Source: Apostichopus japonicus (lineage: Eukaryota; Echinodermata; Holothuroidea; Aspidochirotida; Stichopodidae). From it: 64,000 nt of DNA. Positions 53,210 through 64,000 of the stretch are shown piece after piece. Location of the stretch: assembly GCF_037975245.1 (NCBI RefSeq), contig NC_092561.1:5878001-5942000 (forward strand), in the 5' to 3' direction. How positions within the stretch are numbered: position 1 is the first letter of the stretch; each line of letters starts with the position of its first letter. The notes under the pieces were generated by a model. The model made no database searches, was not told the origin of the DNA, and was given only the letters and a program-made list of their open reading frames with translations. The translations under genes were made by a program, and so were the position numbers.

Positions 53210-53470
53210 ACATGGCTAGATCAGTTTGTACTGTAAGTAAGAGACAACCGTTTATTCAGTATAAACTGAAGTGTGGTATAGAACACCTTAACAAATGTTA
53301 GACCTGCTTCTAGATGCTACTGTAGAAAAATTACTAACAGACGAATTCATTACTCAAAGGCTGTTTTAGATAATGACTGGTTAGGAGTCTAAACAACTGT
53401 CCGTATTTTTGACTAGTAGGTATACCTTGTAAAGATGGTTCAAATTGCAGATTTTAAATGCCTTGCATTA
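53210..53470. repeat. Dispersed repeat family, copy 2
   Basis: Same block order as copy 1, about 650 bp downstream of the methyltransferase stop. Its right part, TTCAAATTGCAGATTT, also occurs at the end of copy 1. Confidence 0.7.
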
Positions 53471-53691
53471 AAATGTCATCCACTTTCTGTTACAGTTGGA
53501 ACGAAATTATTTGGAAATGGAAAAAACAATGGGGTCCTCGGTCTGAATGTAAAACACAGCTGTGTGTATGTGTCTTCTATCCATGACAAACGTCATAGTC
53601 TCGGGATTTTAATTGGTATAATGTTTATTTATCTAGCATCGCAGGGTAATATAATTATCTTTAACTACGCGTGTATGGTGTCAGCATGTTG

Positions 53692-53774
53692 TCCCCTCCC
53701 CTCCCTCCCCCTCCCTCCACTCCCTCCTCCTCCCTCCACTCTCCTCCCTCCCCCTCTCCCTCCCTTCCCCTTCC
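53692..53774. repeat. CCCTCC-type low-complexity tract
   Basis: Polypyrimidine run of CCCTCC/CCTCCA repeats. The overlapping Pro/Ser-rich open frames are compositional and not called as genes. Confidence 0.85.
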
Positions 53775-55740
53775 TATTGATCCAGTGATAACGCTTGATC
53801 TGTATATGTGCGTATGGTGCCAGCGTTTGATTTACACCTGGTGGTTTGATCCACCATCAATGTATGATTAAAGTTACCGTTCACATTGTCAATTTGGTGT
53901 CATCGGGTTTCGTTGATTCAATATAACCAGTGAGTAATTATTTGAAACAGACGTTTAAATTGATGTTGTCGATAATTTGTATAACGATTCTGTGCTATCG
54001 GTGCCTTGTATGGATAATAAAGTCTTGGACAAAGAACTTTATGACATAGCGCATGAAATTGACTGTCATTGTTGACACTAAGTTACACTAATTATAGGAG
54101 ACATTCACAAATTAAAATGACTGATTAATTATGATGACGTCAGCTGAAGATGCCTTACAAACACTGTCCAAAGTTGCATAGTCATTGTTAAATACACTGA
54201 GAATAAAATGAAATATTTTTGACAACTTCGACGGTACAAAATATAACGCTGGGATCTGTATCAATGGCGACGTTCTTCATGATCTAGGTTAAATATTGTT
54301 GAAATATATATTTCGTTATCCAAAAAAAAAGGGGGGGGGGAGTGTTTGCATGAATGGAAAACTACGTGGTTACCCAAGAATATTTTATTCATATTGATGA
54401 AGTGGGGTATTCTCATATCATCGACTTCAATACCTCTTATGAGAGTACAGCTTTCATGAAATAGAAACAAACGCTTACAAAGTGGGGAAGGGGAGGGGCC
54501 TAGGCATCACTGGTTGTCCATAGACAACATAAACACCAAAATAATGATATAATCAACCGGTAAAGCTTAATTGCTGTTTGTTTGTTTTTCCATCTGATTT
54601 ATTTTAGTTTGAAGTACTATTTGGCTTTGTTTTTAACCAAAATTTTTAACTAACGACACATGATTGGTTTTCATGACTGATTATAATTAAGTTATAAGTA
54701 GAGTTTTAATTTCGCACCATACCGTCGACAACGATCATATTGAAAATAATGAAATTGTTACAGGTATGAACGAAATTTTGTTTACTTCCCATATGTCTTC
54801 ATAATCGTGATATCTTCTTCTGAAAAATGTTAATTTGACAAGAGACACGATTAGATATTATAAGATGGTTATAGAATATCTCGCTATGACAGAGTATATC
54901 TTTAACATGAAATTGTCATGACACGTTTTCCTAGCGGGAACCTTGCTGTTTTATTCATCTTGTTTTTGATTTTATATTCATTTTGTTTATAATTTTCTTA
55001 TTGGTGTTATATTCCCTTTTTTTTTCTTTTCCTTTCTTTGTGATGTTACATTCGTTTTTCAATTTTTTTTTGCTGATGTTATATTCATTTTGTTTTTCTT
55101 TTTATTTCTGATGTTATACTCATTTAATTTTAATTTTAAACGTACCAAAATTTTGAGTGATGAACTTTCCTGTTAATTACATTCTGTATGGCACATATAT
55201 AGAATAAAAAGAGCATCACAAATATTATAACATTATTCATTAAAGACAGATGACATGAAATTAATTACTATTGGTGAAAGGTGAGAAATAGAAAATATTA
55301 ATCACAATTAATTATATATATATTACACTGGCGGTGTGATTAACGAATATGTTTCATCAAACACCCATTCACTGACCGCACATTCTTGATAATACTGAAT
55401 GAAACAAAAATTAACCTACATTTGCGCGAAATTTAGATCATTGCCCCCCTTAATCGTGTCGCCGCATGATCACGGTTTAAATAAATACCCACATCTCTGT
55501 CATTGTGTTACATTTTGTACTTTTCATTCGACTGCCAAATTTGCTGAGAATGAATATATTGAATAAATATATATATATATATATATATACATGTAATATA
55601 ACGAAAATCCACGTTTACTCCAAAGAAAATATTAGTAGTCTAGAGAACACCAGAGAAGTAAGATAAGACTCATAATTGACCTATAAGGACTAAGGTTTTA
55701 GAAAATATATTGGAATTTTCGGTCCCCCTGGGACCTTCAT

Positions 55741-55786
55741 CTATATATATATATATATATATATATTTCTATATATATTTCTATAT

Positions 55787-55823
<37 letters not shown>

Positions 55824-55824
55824 G
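55741..55824. repeat. TA dinucleotide microsatellite
   Basis: TA repeats interrupted twice by TTTCTA. A shorter TA run is at 55564-55590. Surroundings are AT-rich and noncoding. Confidence 0.9.
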
Positions 55825-57746
55825 AGATATGAGAAAACATATGAAAAAATACAGTATATGAGAAAACATTAACTTTTTATAAAAACCGAACTTTTTAAAT
55901 GTGGTAAATCAGAGAAGAATGGAATTAGAGTAGGCGGTTATATTTCTTGAGTTATGCATTTCAAAGTAACTTGTGCGGCTTACAATGTATAATTGCAAAC
56001 TAATTAACAGTTTCTATATATCTTAAATAGTCAAGTCACTGTGATTTTCTATGTGTAACAAAATGCAAATTTAAACTAGAAAATACAGCCGAATTACTGG
56101 ACTTAACAAATGGCACTTTGTTGTACGCCTCCATTTTTGCCGCTATGAGTATTGCCCAACGACAAGCTATGATGATCAATTTAGATGTTACCATGTAACT
56201 ACAGAACATTCTATAGAACTGAATAATAATTATAAATAACAAAAAGTCGCTTCGGTGAAATGCCTTTCGGCATATCTGCGTTTTGTTAAAAATCCTCTCC
56301 GTAAAGGCAATCACTGCAGGAGAATCTTGGTTGGTTTCATTCTGAACATCAATCAGTAAGCCTAGATCATGCTACCGTCAGAAAAAGGATTTGCAGCTTA
56401 GTCAAATCTATAGGGAAAGAAAAAAAAGAAGGAAGACCTACGTTCCATTCGTCCAACAATCGTTGCATAATTAAAAGCAAAATTCGACTATTAGGCTATC
56501 AGTTTCATAAAAATGCCAACCTTCATTTCAGTTCGTATCATTATGCAAAATTGATAAAATAGCAATATCAGTATTGTTTCTAAATTGTGGAAGCTTCAGC
56601 ATTCCTATGGAAGGGTATAAACACACCTTGCTTCAAGGGGTAATGATTATCTACGCCTGTCAATCACATGACCAGAGCAGAACAGGACTATAACTAACTC
56701 TCAAGTATGTATGTGTGTGTTTGTGTGTCGGGGGGGGGGGGGAGGGGAGGGGAGGGCGTTATCTTGGAAATCTTTGTCTCTCTAATTCTATCACTCTTTA
56801 TGTTCTGCATGGTATAAGTATAAACTAACAGGAAAAATGTAACTGTCTCTAACTATAATTGCAACCGAGCTGTTAAAAAAGTTACACCATTGTTTGACTT
56901 CACTGAGAAAACATAGTGAGAGACAAATTGGGTTTAACTTTCCGTTGCTATGGTAAAATTATAAACATTTCCAAACATGGATTATAACAGCTCTCCAAAC
57001 AGAGAGTGATTTGAATCCATCTCCTAGAAATCCATCTTTAACACATCTCTGATTTAAGGTTTTGTTTTTTGTTTTTCTGAAACGTACTTTAATATAGGCT
57101 CTGTGTACACCACTATTACATTCGGTAACCCACAGTTGAATATGACACCGTTTTTGCACGATGCAATTTTCTAACAAATTATCGAACGAATTAACCTTCG
57201 ATAAAACTCAAAGTGTTCCAGGCGGCTTCTTTCCTTTTCTTTCCACCCTTTCTATTTGGCAAAGGTCAAGTCTACAAAAAATACAGCCCCACTTCAACGA
57301 GAGTGGCACTAATAAGCTTGATCAAACAAATTTCTGCCCAGGGGAAACAGAATATCATCCCCTTTAAAAACAGCGCGATTTGTAATATGCGTTAGACATA
57401 TATAGAAGCCCAGTGATAAATCACAGTATACGTATGTGTGTTGTGTCGGGCGTACGCTATAAACTAAAATGCGACCCAACATATAGCTAAGCATTTTTCG
57501 TACAGCGCTGTTTATGGTTTTTCTGAAACGTGAGAGTTTGAAGAAAGATGATAAAGGTGATGTGTCGACTCTGTACACCTTTAAGTGAGGAAACTCGTTA
57601 GAATTGTGATCTGATCTATAATGACCTCCGTGGACTACTTAAGATAACGTCCGTGAATACCAAACATGGAGGTATTGGTGACGACCAGAGTGGCTAAGGT
57701 CGCATCAGATTCATCGGATATTTTCCAGGCTCAAGTCAACTAATGA

Positions 57747-58525
57747 ACATGGCGTGATCAGTTTGTAATGTGAATAAGAGACAGCCGTTTATCAGTATTG
57801 AAACTGAAGTGTGTTAGTACACCGTAACACATGTCACACATGTCTGCAGATGCTACTGTACACTCAATGTACATGGCTTGAACAGTTTGTACTGTGAATA
57901 AGAGACAACTATTAATTAGTATAAACTGAAGTGTGTTATAACACCGTAACACATGTTAGAACTGTCAGCAGATGCTACTGTTCGCCCAATGTACATGGCT
58001 TGAACAGTTTGTACTGTGGATAAGAGACAGCCGTTAAGTAGTATACACTGGAGTGTGTTATTACACCGTAACACATGTTACACATGTCAGCAGATGCTAC
58101 TGTACACTCAATGTACATGGCTTGAACAGTTTGTACTGTGAATGAGAGACAACCGTTAAACAGTATAAACTGGAGTGTGTTTTTACACCGTAACACATGT
58201 TAGACCTGTCAGCAGATGCTAACTTGGAGATATTACTAACAGAAGAATTCATTACTCAAAGGCTGTTTCAACTAATGAGTGTTTTCCACACTGCAATTGT
58301 CATCCACTGTATGTTAAAATGTGGACGAAAATATTGGCGAAACCTTTAGAGTAGTCTGGTTAACCCAGTGAATTATGATATGTATAGGATTGTGTGTTTA
58401 GTATTTATGTTTGTAAGTCCTTCCCAGTAGTAACTGGTCATAAATGTAACACATGTTTAAACTTAAAACACACATAAGCTTAAACTGATTAACGGGTACT
58501 CACCTATACCAGTTTTAACTGATGA
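57747..58525. repeat. Dispersed repeat family, copy 3, with four 122-bp tandem units
   Basis: The head of the repeat is amplified. ACATGG-initiated units start at 57747, 57871, 57993 and 58115, each with AGAGACA, a CACCGTAACACATGT block and CAGCAGATGCTA or a close variant. The tail (GAATTCATTACTCAAAGGCT, then ACTCACCTATACCAGTTTTA) occurs once, as in copy 1. Confidence 0.85.
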
Positions 58526-60105
58526 AGCCATTAGAATCGGCTGCTCGGGTCGAGTTATAGACTATAGAGTCATTGTTTTATCTACATGGGAAAGAACCTG
58601 AAATATTTTTCTTTCAATTCAACTATACCAATATCTTTTCATAATTTAGTGACTCAAATCCTTTTTCTTAAATATTTATCTAGGTCATTATGTTTCAAAT
58701 GTAATTGAATCATTAATAAACGAATGAACGTTCTAATTAACGAACGTTCATTTGATAAACATCCACTGAAAGGTTTGCTTTTAAAGACCGCCAAAAAAAC
58801 CCTAGTTTGTTATAAATGTAAAAAGTCCCTTATTTTCGTAATGAAAATGAGCCCATATGTTGCCTATTTAAGGAGTGACCTATTAATGAGAAATTAGAAA
58901 ACTCTAGTTGAAAAGTTAAATACCCGTTAAATACTAATTAATGAGTGTTAATTTTTTATTACATGCAAAATGTGGAATGGTACAGAATACATCAACGGTC
59001 CATTTCGCCGGGACGTTTGGAGTTGATTTTGCGGTTTTCTTTTTTTTTTTCTTCAAATCGAAGTAACCTACGATGTCGGTGCTTCCTCCCTTCCACCTCT
59101 CCAGATTGAAACGCCTCCCGCCGCCTCTGTCTGATCATAAGAGGATCCCTTAATTCATTTTGAGAAATGTTATTGTGTTTAATGGGTGAAAGGGTTTACG
59201 AAATTACTGGAATCACAGCTGGAAGCTGGTTTGGTATTTTCAGCTTCTTTCATTAGATATGATCTTCATATACAAACGACGATACAGCATCAGAATTGTA
59301 TTGCAAAGCTAATAGGCTTCGATTGGGCATACATTCTTGACATATCTGTGTACTGCTTAAAACATGTGTACAGTGGTGCCTTGGAACCTTTCCTGATATT
59401 GATGAATACCTGAACAACCTATGAAATGTCTAATTATTTCTTCTTTAATAAGAAGTCAATCATTTAAAAACAGAGAGGAGATAATCTGGCTTATTTATAC
59501 TATTGTCACCTAAGAAATTAGCTATCATCACAACAACAATGAAGTATTTCAAACGCATAATAAACTCTTTTAACATCCTCTTTCGTTTATTAAAATCCAC
59601 CATTCTTCTATGGCACTTTCAATTTCGACACTTCCTTACTATGATACAGACACACGTAGGCATCTCCTTGCTTTTCTTTCTCAACATTCCGTACCATGAA
59701 AATCACAACAACTGGATCCCACCGATAATTAATCTACGAGTCCAGCACATATTTTCATTTTGCAATGGTTAAACTGTCTCCATAAGACGTGAATTATCGA
59801 GCACGACATTTCTGTGTGTGAGTATGTATTTGTGTGTGTGTGGCTCTGAAAATTAACGGTGACTGGTTAAATTAAAAAAAAAGAGTATATTTCGTGGATT
59901 TCTTTGATATGAGATATTCGTCTAATTTGGGCAGAGGAGATTACACAATTGAGTGGAGAGCATCCAAGCGACAGGGCAAGTTCAACGACTTGGGACGTTC
60001 GGTACGTTATCCACACTGAGATAACCGAACAGAGATAGAAAGAGATAGTGGTGGAGTGAGAGAAAGAGAGGCAGAGAGGAAAAGGGAGCGAATAGAAAAC
60101 ACCTC

Positions 60106-60214
60106 ATGGCTCCATCATCGAAGATGCAATCGGGACCGACAAGAAGGTCTCCAGTACCAAGCCATCACGCTGTACGATTTATGATGGTAGGACAGGCTGG
60201 AGTAGGAAAGTCTG
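60106..60214 (+). CDS. First coding exon of a P-loop protein, probably a Ras-like small GTPase (partial)
   Basis: ATG at 60106 opens a 36-codon exon ending at a GTGAGT donor in phase 1. After a basic, Ser/Pro-rich leader (RRSPVPSHH), the translation gives VRFMMVGQAGVGKS, a hydrophobic beta-strand followed by a Walker A/G1 motif GxxxxGKS. The order of short basic leader, beta-1 and G1 at the very start of a protein is typical of Ras-superfamily proteins of the RERG/RASL type. That subfamily is only a suggestion, and another P-loop NTPase cannot be excluded. The roughly 200 bp upstream are purine-rich and could be 5' UTR. I looked for the next exon (switch I, DxxG, NKxD) up to the window end and did not find it, so the rest probably lies beyond 64000. 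The following intron starts with A-rich runs and carries a hAT-like MITE. Confidence 0.55.
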
Positions 60215-60378
60215 GTGAGTATCCTTTAAGGTGATAATATTTAAAAAAAAAAAAAATCAGTACTTTTATACCTAACGAAAAAAAAAAGTGTTGAAATGTT
60301 ATATAATAAATACTGATGGAATTGACTCACTTGTCACCACACTATTTTTCGTTTACTCATTGTATACAGCCTCTAGGC

Positions 60379-60802
60379 CAGGGGTTCCCTAACCGGGGTG
60401 CATGAACCCCAGTAGGGGCGTGCATCCATCCCAGGGGGTTCATGAGGCATTTCTGAAAGTCAAAACTAGAGTACTTTTTGTGGAATTAAAATCTGATATA
60501 TCATATAATTTAGTAATATACAAAAGTCGTATCTATTGACAAACTCTTTTCGCGTTCCATACGCATATGTTGCCATAGTGGTACCGTACCGTGCATGTGA
60601 TAACTAACTGAATTAAGAAATATTTGTTATCTCTTTTTTCATTATAATATTACACTATGAACTTGATCTTTCACGAAGCACTGCTATGCGTATTATAGTA
60701 TAATAATGACTCAGATCGAGTCTCGAAAAGTTGGGGATTCGTGGACAACTCTGACATCCACAGGGAGTTCGTGGGGGGGGGGATAAAGTTAGGGAAACCC
60801 TG
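60379..60802. mobile_element. hAT-like MITE, about 424 bp, in the intron of the P-loop gene
   Basis: Terminal inverted repeats are CAGGGGTTCCCTAAC and GTTAGGGAAACCCTG. Flanking octamers CTCTAGGC and CTCCAAGC match at 6 of 8 positions, so the target duplication has decayed. The interior is noncoding. Confidence 0.6.
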
Positions 60803-63802
60803 CTCCAAGCGCTATACTCTGTGTTATTCGTGTTATACTTTACATGTTGAACGTTAACAGAGTGGACACTGAAACCAATGTCGTCATTAAGTTATGCCAA
60901 GATCTTCAATGGTTTGAATGTAGAAAATAAACAGTGTAATAAGTATATAAAAAAAACCACCATATAAACAAAATTTTGAGCAGTTGTGGCTCGATGATGT
61001 CTCATAACTCGACTTGATCAAGTCTATAGACATAGTGTGTACAAAGGATGATTAAATCTGTGATACCTCCCAACTACAATGAAACATTTCTTAGCTGTTT
61101 TGGGACGTTGATTTATCACTGTTATCTTTGTCACGAAGATGATAATTATGAGCTTGGATTTGAGTCTTCTCTGAGGAATTGATAGATCGTATTTTCGTCG
61201 CCCGGACACATATCCTAGCAGTATTAATCTGATGTACAAACTCACAAACGTTTTACAAATATTCGTAAAGTTTCGTATCGAATAACTGCATGACCAAAAT
61301 ACAACAGAAGAACACTAGATAACTGTTTTAAGTAATGGTTGTCATTTCTCCTTTCAAAACAGTTTCGAATTAACCGTGTATACCGGTGTTCCATGTGTTA
61401 TTACTTTAATGTGTATAATGTAGGCTCGAACACTGTAAGTGTCTTGTTTGGTATCCTAACCAGTTACATACTTAGCAGAAAAATCTCCTGTTTCTGATAT
61501 TTAATACAGGCTTTGTATATTAAATTTGAATTATATATTATGAAAGTTTCTTAGCCGCTGCCTTTGGGACTATTTTTTTTATGGGGGGGGGGGGATTCTT
61601 ATTTTGAAAATTATACGATGTTATTAATTAATAGAATAAATTAGTAATATACATTTATATCCCAATGTATCTGTGTAATAATAAATACGGCATTGCTAAT
61701 ACAGAACACTCTTCATTACTCTCGAGTATAGGTCTCCGCTGTGTCTATATTTTATGAATATTAATGTCGGAAATGCAAGACTATTTTGTTAAAGTAAAAC
61801 TTAGTTAATAGCATCGTATGGTGTTTTACATTGGCAACTCATTAACAAATGTTACATTTTATCGGAAATCAAGAAACAGCAAATATTTTCTTTTCCATCA
61901 ATTTTCTTAGAATGAGTCAACGCTTTTTTTTTGATACTTTACACAAGTCTCACATTTTACAATACTTTCCAAGAAGCCTAAAAATGATATCAATTTGTTA
62001 ACCGTTTGTAATTTAATATCGCCAAAACAAAAAGAAGCTAAGAAACACTTAAACTAGGCTAAGCCGGTATTCATATGGCAAATGTAGCTAGAAATTATGT
62101 TTTAAGTATATAATGATGTTAGATGTTATTATCATTAATGGCGTCTTACAGCCGTTTTGTGTATGTGTGTATATGCAAATATGTGTGTGTGGGTGGAATT
62201 ATTATACTTTGGTTTCTTGTTCAAATCCGTTAACATGAAAATCCTCATAATACACTTTTTTTGTTTTGTTTTATCATACCATGGAAACATGTTAATACCT
62301 ATAAGAGATTTATGCCTTTAAAATTATTCCGCTCTTGCACGCAAACAGATTATGATTTCCCACACAAAGATTAACATGAATACAACGCTGACGTCAGATT
62401 CAGCGGTGTGACACGTCATAGTACTATAATACCAAATGCAAGAGGAAATTTGCGGCCTTCACAGACTTTGAAATTAATGCGAAATGACAATTTTTTTTTT
62501 ATTGTTTATGGACGGTCTGTTGCGTATAGAAGTACATTGGTATTGAACAGATGAATCGTGGTGGGGGTGGCAAATTATGGCGGGGGTAGATGGGGTTGGG
62601 ATTGGGATAAAAATTGAGTCAGGACAACCAACAATTCGATCTGAACTAATTACATGGACAATTTATGATCAGTGTTTGATTGAAAGTCACAGAACCCAAG
62701 GCTTCGACAAGTGAGGCATTGTTCTGGTCTGGGCTCGTAAAACTGTTTCCGTAATCCAATTGCATGCACGTATATTGTCAATGTTTATGTCGTATAAATA
62801 ACGCATAGGCTAATATACACGCATATTTACCCAACCTTGTGACGTCAGGGGTTCTTAAGGCACCCACCATAATGATATGCATCATGCAGTCACTGCTGTT
62901 GTTTCTCGAGTCAGGAACCAATGCGTGATTGTACTCGGGAGGGGGATGTTGGTGGCTGGGCTTGGGGGCGGGAGGGGAGGGTGGTTTAGTATTGTCTTCC
63001 TAAGCCTCAAAACCTTATCAATGCCAAACATTGTGGCTGTATAATGTTGGTAACACAACGTGATATTACTTAGTAATATTACGTAATATTGTAACACATG
63101 TGAGGAGATAATCAAGATAAGGTATACCTTGAAACCTCCTTTTTTATCATTACTTGACCTTCAAATGTGTCGCTATCATCTTAACACGACTACCTACATC
63201 TTATCATCGGTAAACGTGCTCTGAAAGGGATTCTCATTTGTGAGATGACTCGCCCTTGGAAGGTTATGCTTAGGTTATGAAGTTTCCAAAATGATATAGA
63301 AGCAGCAGCCATGCATGAAAACCTTAAGCGCGGTATATATAGTGTCAAGCGAGATTAATCCCATGCGCGTTGGCGTTATCTATTAACACTCAAAGCTTCA
63401 CAAGGTTATCATTCCGAGATCTAGATCAAAACTTAAAGGAGTCACGAACCTAATCATCAAATTTAATTGTGTGACAGAGTTTATAAGGATATGACCAACT
63501 TCCCCACACAGCTAAAGAAACTTCTTGGTCCGTTTTGGTGAGATTTTTTTACGTTAAAGAATGATTTAAATGAAGGCGTAATTTTAATCTTAAGAATAAG
63601 AAAAAACTGTCTAAATACAGACAACTGTGTGTCCTTCACATCATACTTTAATGCTTTATATCTTTTTTTCCCCTTGTATTTCATGACAAACCCTTTCAAA
63701 CGTCTTTTGCGTAATTTTATCAGCCATGTTGCAATTTGGACTGGAATAACACACTGCTCACTGCTGGTGAGCGAATACAAACTCCGATTTCTGTATAGTC
63801 AG

Positions 63803-64000
63803 CCGATACATATAGAGAACACAGTTACTACTGTAAATCTTATAGTTTTGTACCACAGTTAAAACTGGATCGTGCTATAATTAGGTAGCATGTGCTATTA
63901 GGATTACAGTAAGAACTGGGGATATGTGTAATTCCAACAAATGAGTTGTTTGGGATTTGTTGGAATTACAAATATCCTCAGTTCTTACTGTAAACCTAAT
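63803..64000. repeat. Second copy of the foldback MITE, cut by the window end
   Basis: Shares CCGATACATATAGAGAACAC, TTTTGTACCACAGT and GGTAGCATGTGCTATTAGG with the copy at 45196. The return arm has begun (ACAAATATCCTCAG) when the window ends. Confidence 0.8.

Larger units (their letters stand above)
52554..60105. other. Intergenic region between the methyltransferase and the P-loop gene
   Basis: Contains the polyadenylation signal, repeat copies 2 and 3, low-complexity tracts and a G-run near 56730. No open frame in it resembles a known protein. The last 200 bp before 60106, with purine-rich AGAGAAAGAGAGGCAGAGAG, may be 5' UTR of the next gene. Confidence 0.55.
60215..64000. other. Intron or flank after the P-loop exon
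   Basis: Holds the hAT-like MITE at 60379-60802, G-runs at about 61585 and 62935 and the truncated foldback MITE at the end. Candidate acceptors near 61509 and 62151 were followed, but their downstream translations do not continue a small GTPase. Confidence 0.5.

Noticed and set aside
61500-62230. Possible second exon of the P-loop gene after acceptors near 61509 or 62151
   Set aside because: The translations soon reach a stop or become GT-repeat-derived and lack switch or G3-G5 motifs.

Overview
This is a eukaryotic, most likely animal, genomic window. It is AT-rich, its genes are split into many small exons with GT-AG introns, and it is dense in dispersed repeats: hAT-type MITEs, a tRNA-derived SINE, a LINE fragment, foldback elements and microsatellites. 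The gene content (secreted cholinesterase/carboxylesterase-like genes, a class I methyltransferase, a small-GTPase-like first exon) and the repeat style fit a marine invertebrate deuterostome such as an echinoderm. That assignment is inference and was not tested. No prokaryotic operon, CRISPR array, virus or plasmid feature is visible.

Layout. From 1 to about 24 kb there are two tandem copies of a segment of about 12.5 kb. Each carries an apparently intact eight-exon esterase gene on the minus strand: gene A (9777 to 2351) and gene B (22297 to 16086). Each encodes 573 aa with a signal peptide and a complete Ser-Glu-His triad. From 24.4 to 29.8 kb there is no recognisable gene. This stretch holds a near-perfect AT-rich palindrome (26095-26543) and about 1.45 kb of CTACTC-type microsatellite (26885-28330). 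A third esterase, gene C, lies head-to-head with B on the plus strand (29909-38236). All eight exons and splice sites are kept, but an in-frame TAA at 36454-36456 removes the catalytic histidine, so it is called a pseudogene. Its downstream flank (about 39.9-41.6 kb) is homologous to the A/B intergenic segment and contains a local triplication. At 42.41-42.52 kb there is a decayed, minus-strand relic of esterase exon 7, so at least four copies once existed here.

The right half contains a six-exon class I SAM-dependent methyltransferase (44761-52553, 279 aa, plus strand), surrounded and interrupted by foldback elements and a 122-bp repeat family. Near the right end is the first coding exon of a P-loop protein, probably a Ras-like small GTPase (60106-60214), whose other exons were not found.

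Most noteworthy: (i) genes A and B carry Ser where C keeps the third Gly of the oxyanion-hole motif, the position equivalent to Gly119 of acetylcholinesterase; (ii) identity between A and C is uneven, with exon 5 at 33/60 residues while exons 4 and 7 are near 90%; (iii) a MITE with an 8-bp target duplication is present in copy A and absent at the matching site of copy B; (iv) the 5' splice site of methyltransferase exon 4 lies in a 47-bp tandem duplication. I did not find a previously undescribed multi-gene system. The window is best read as a young, repeat-rich esterase cluster still changing by duplication, inversion and pseudogenisation.
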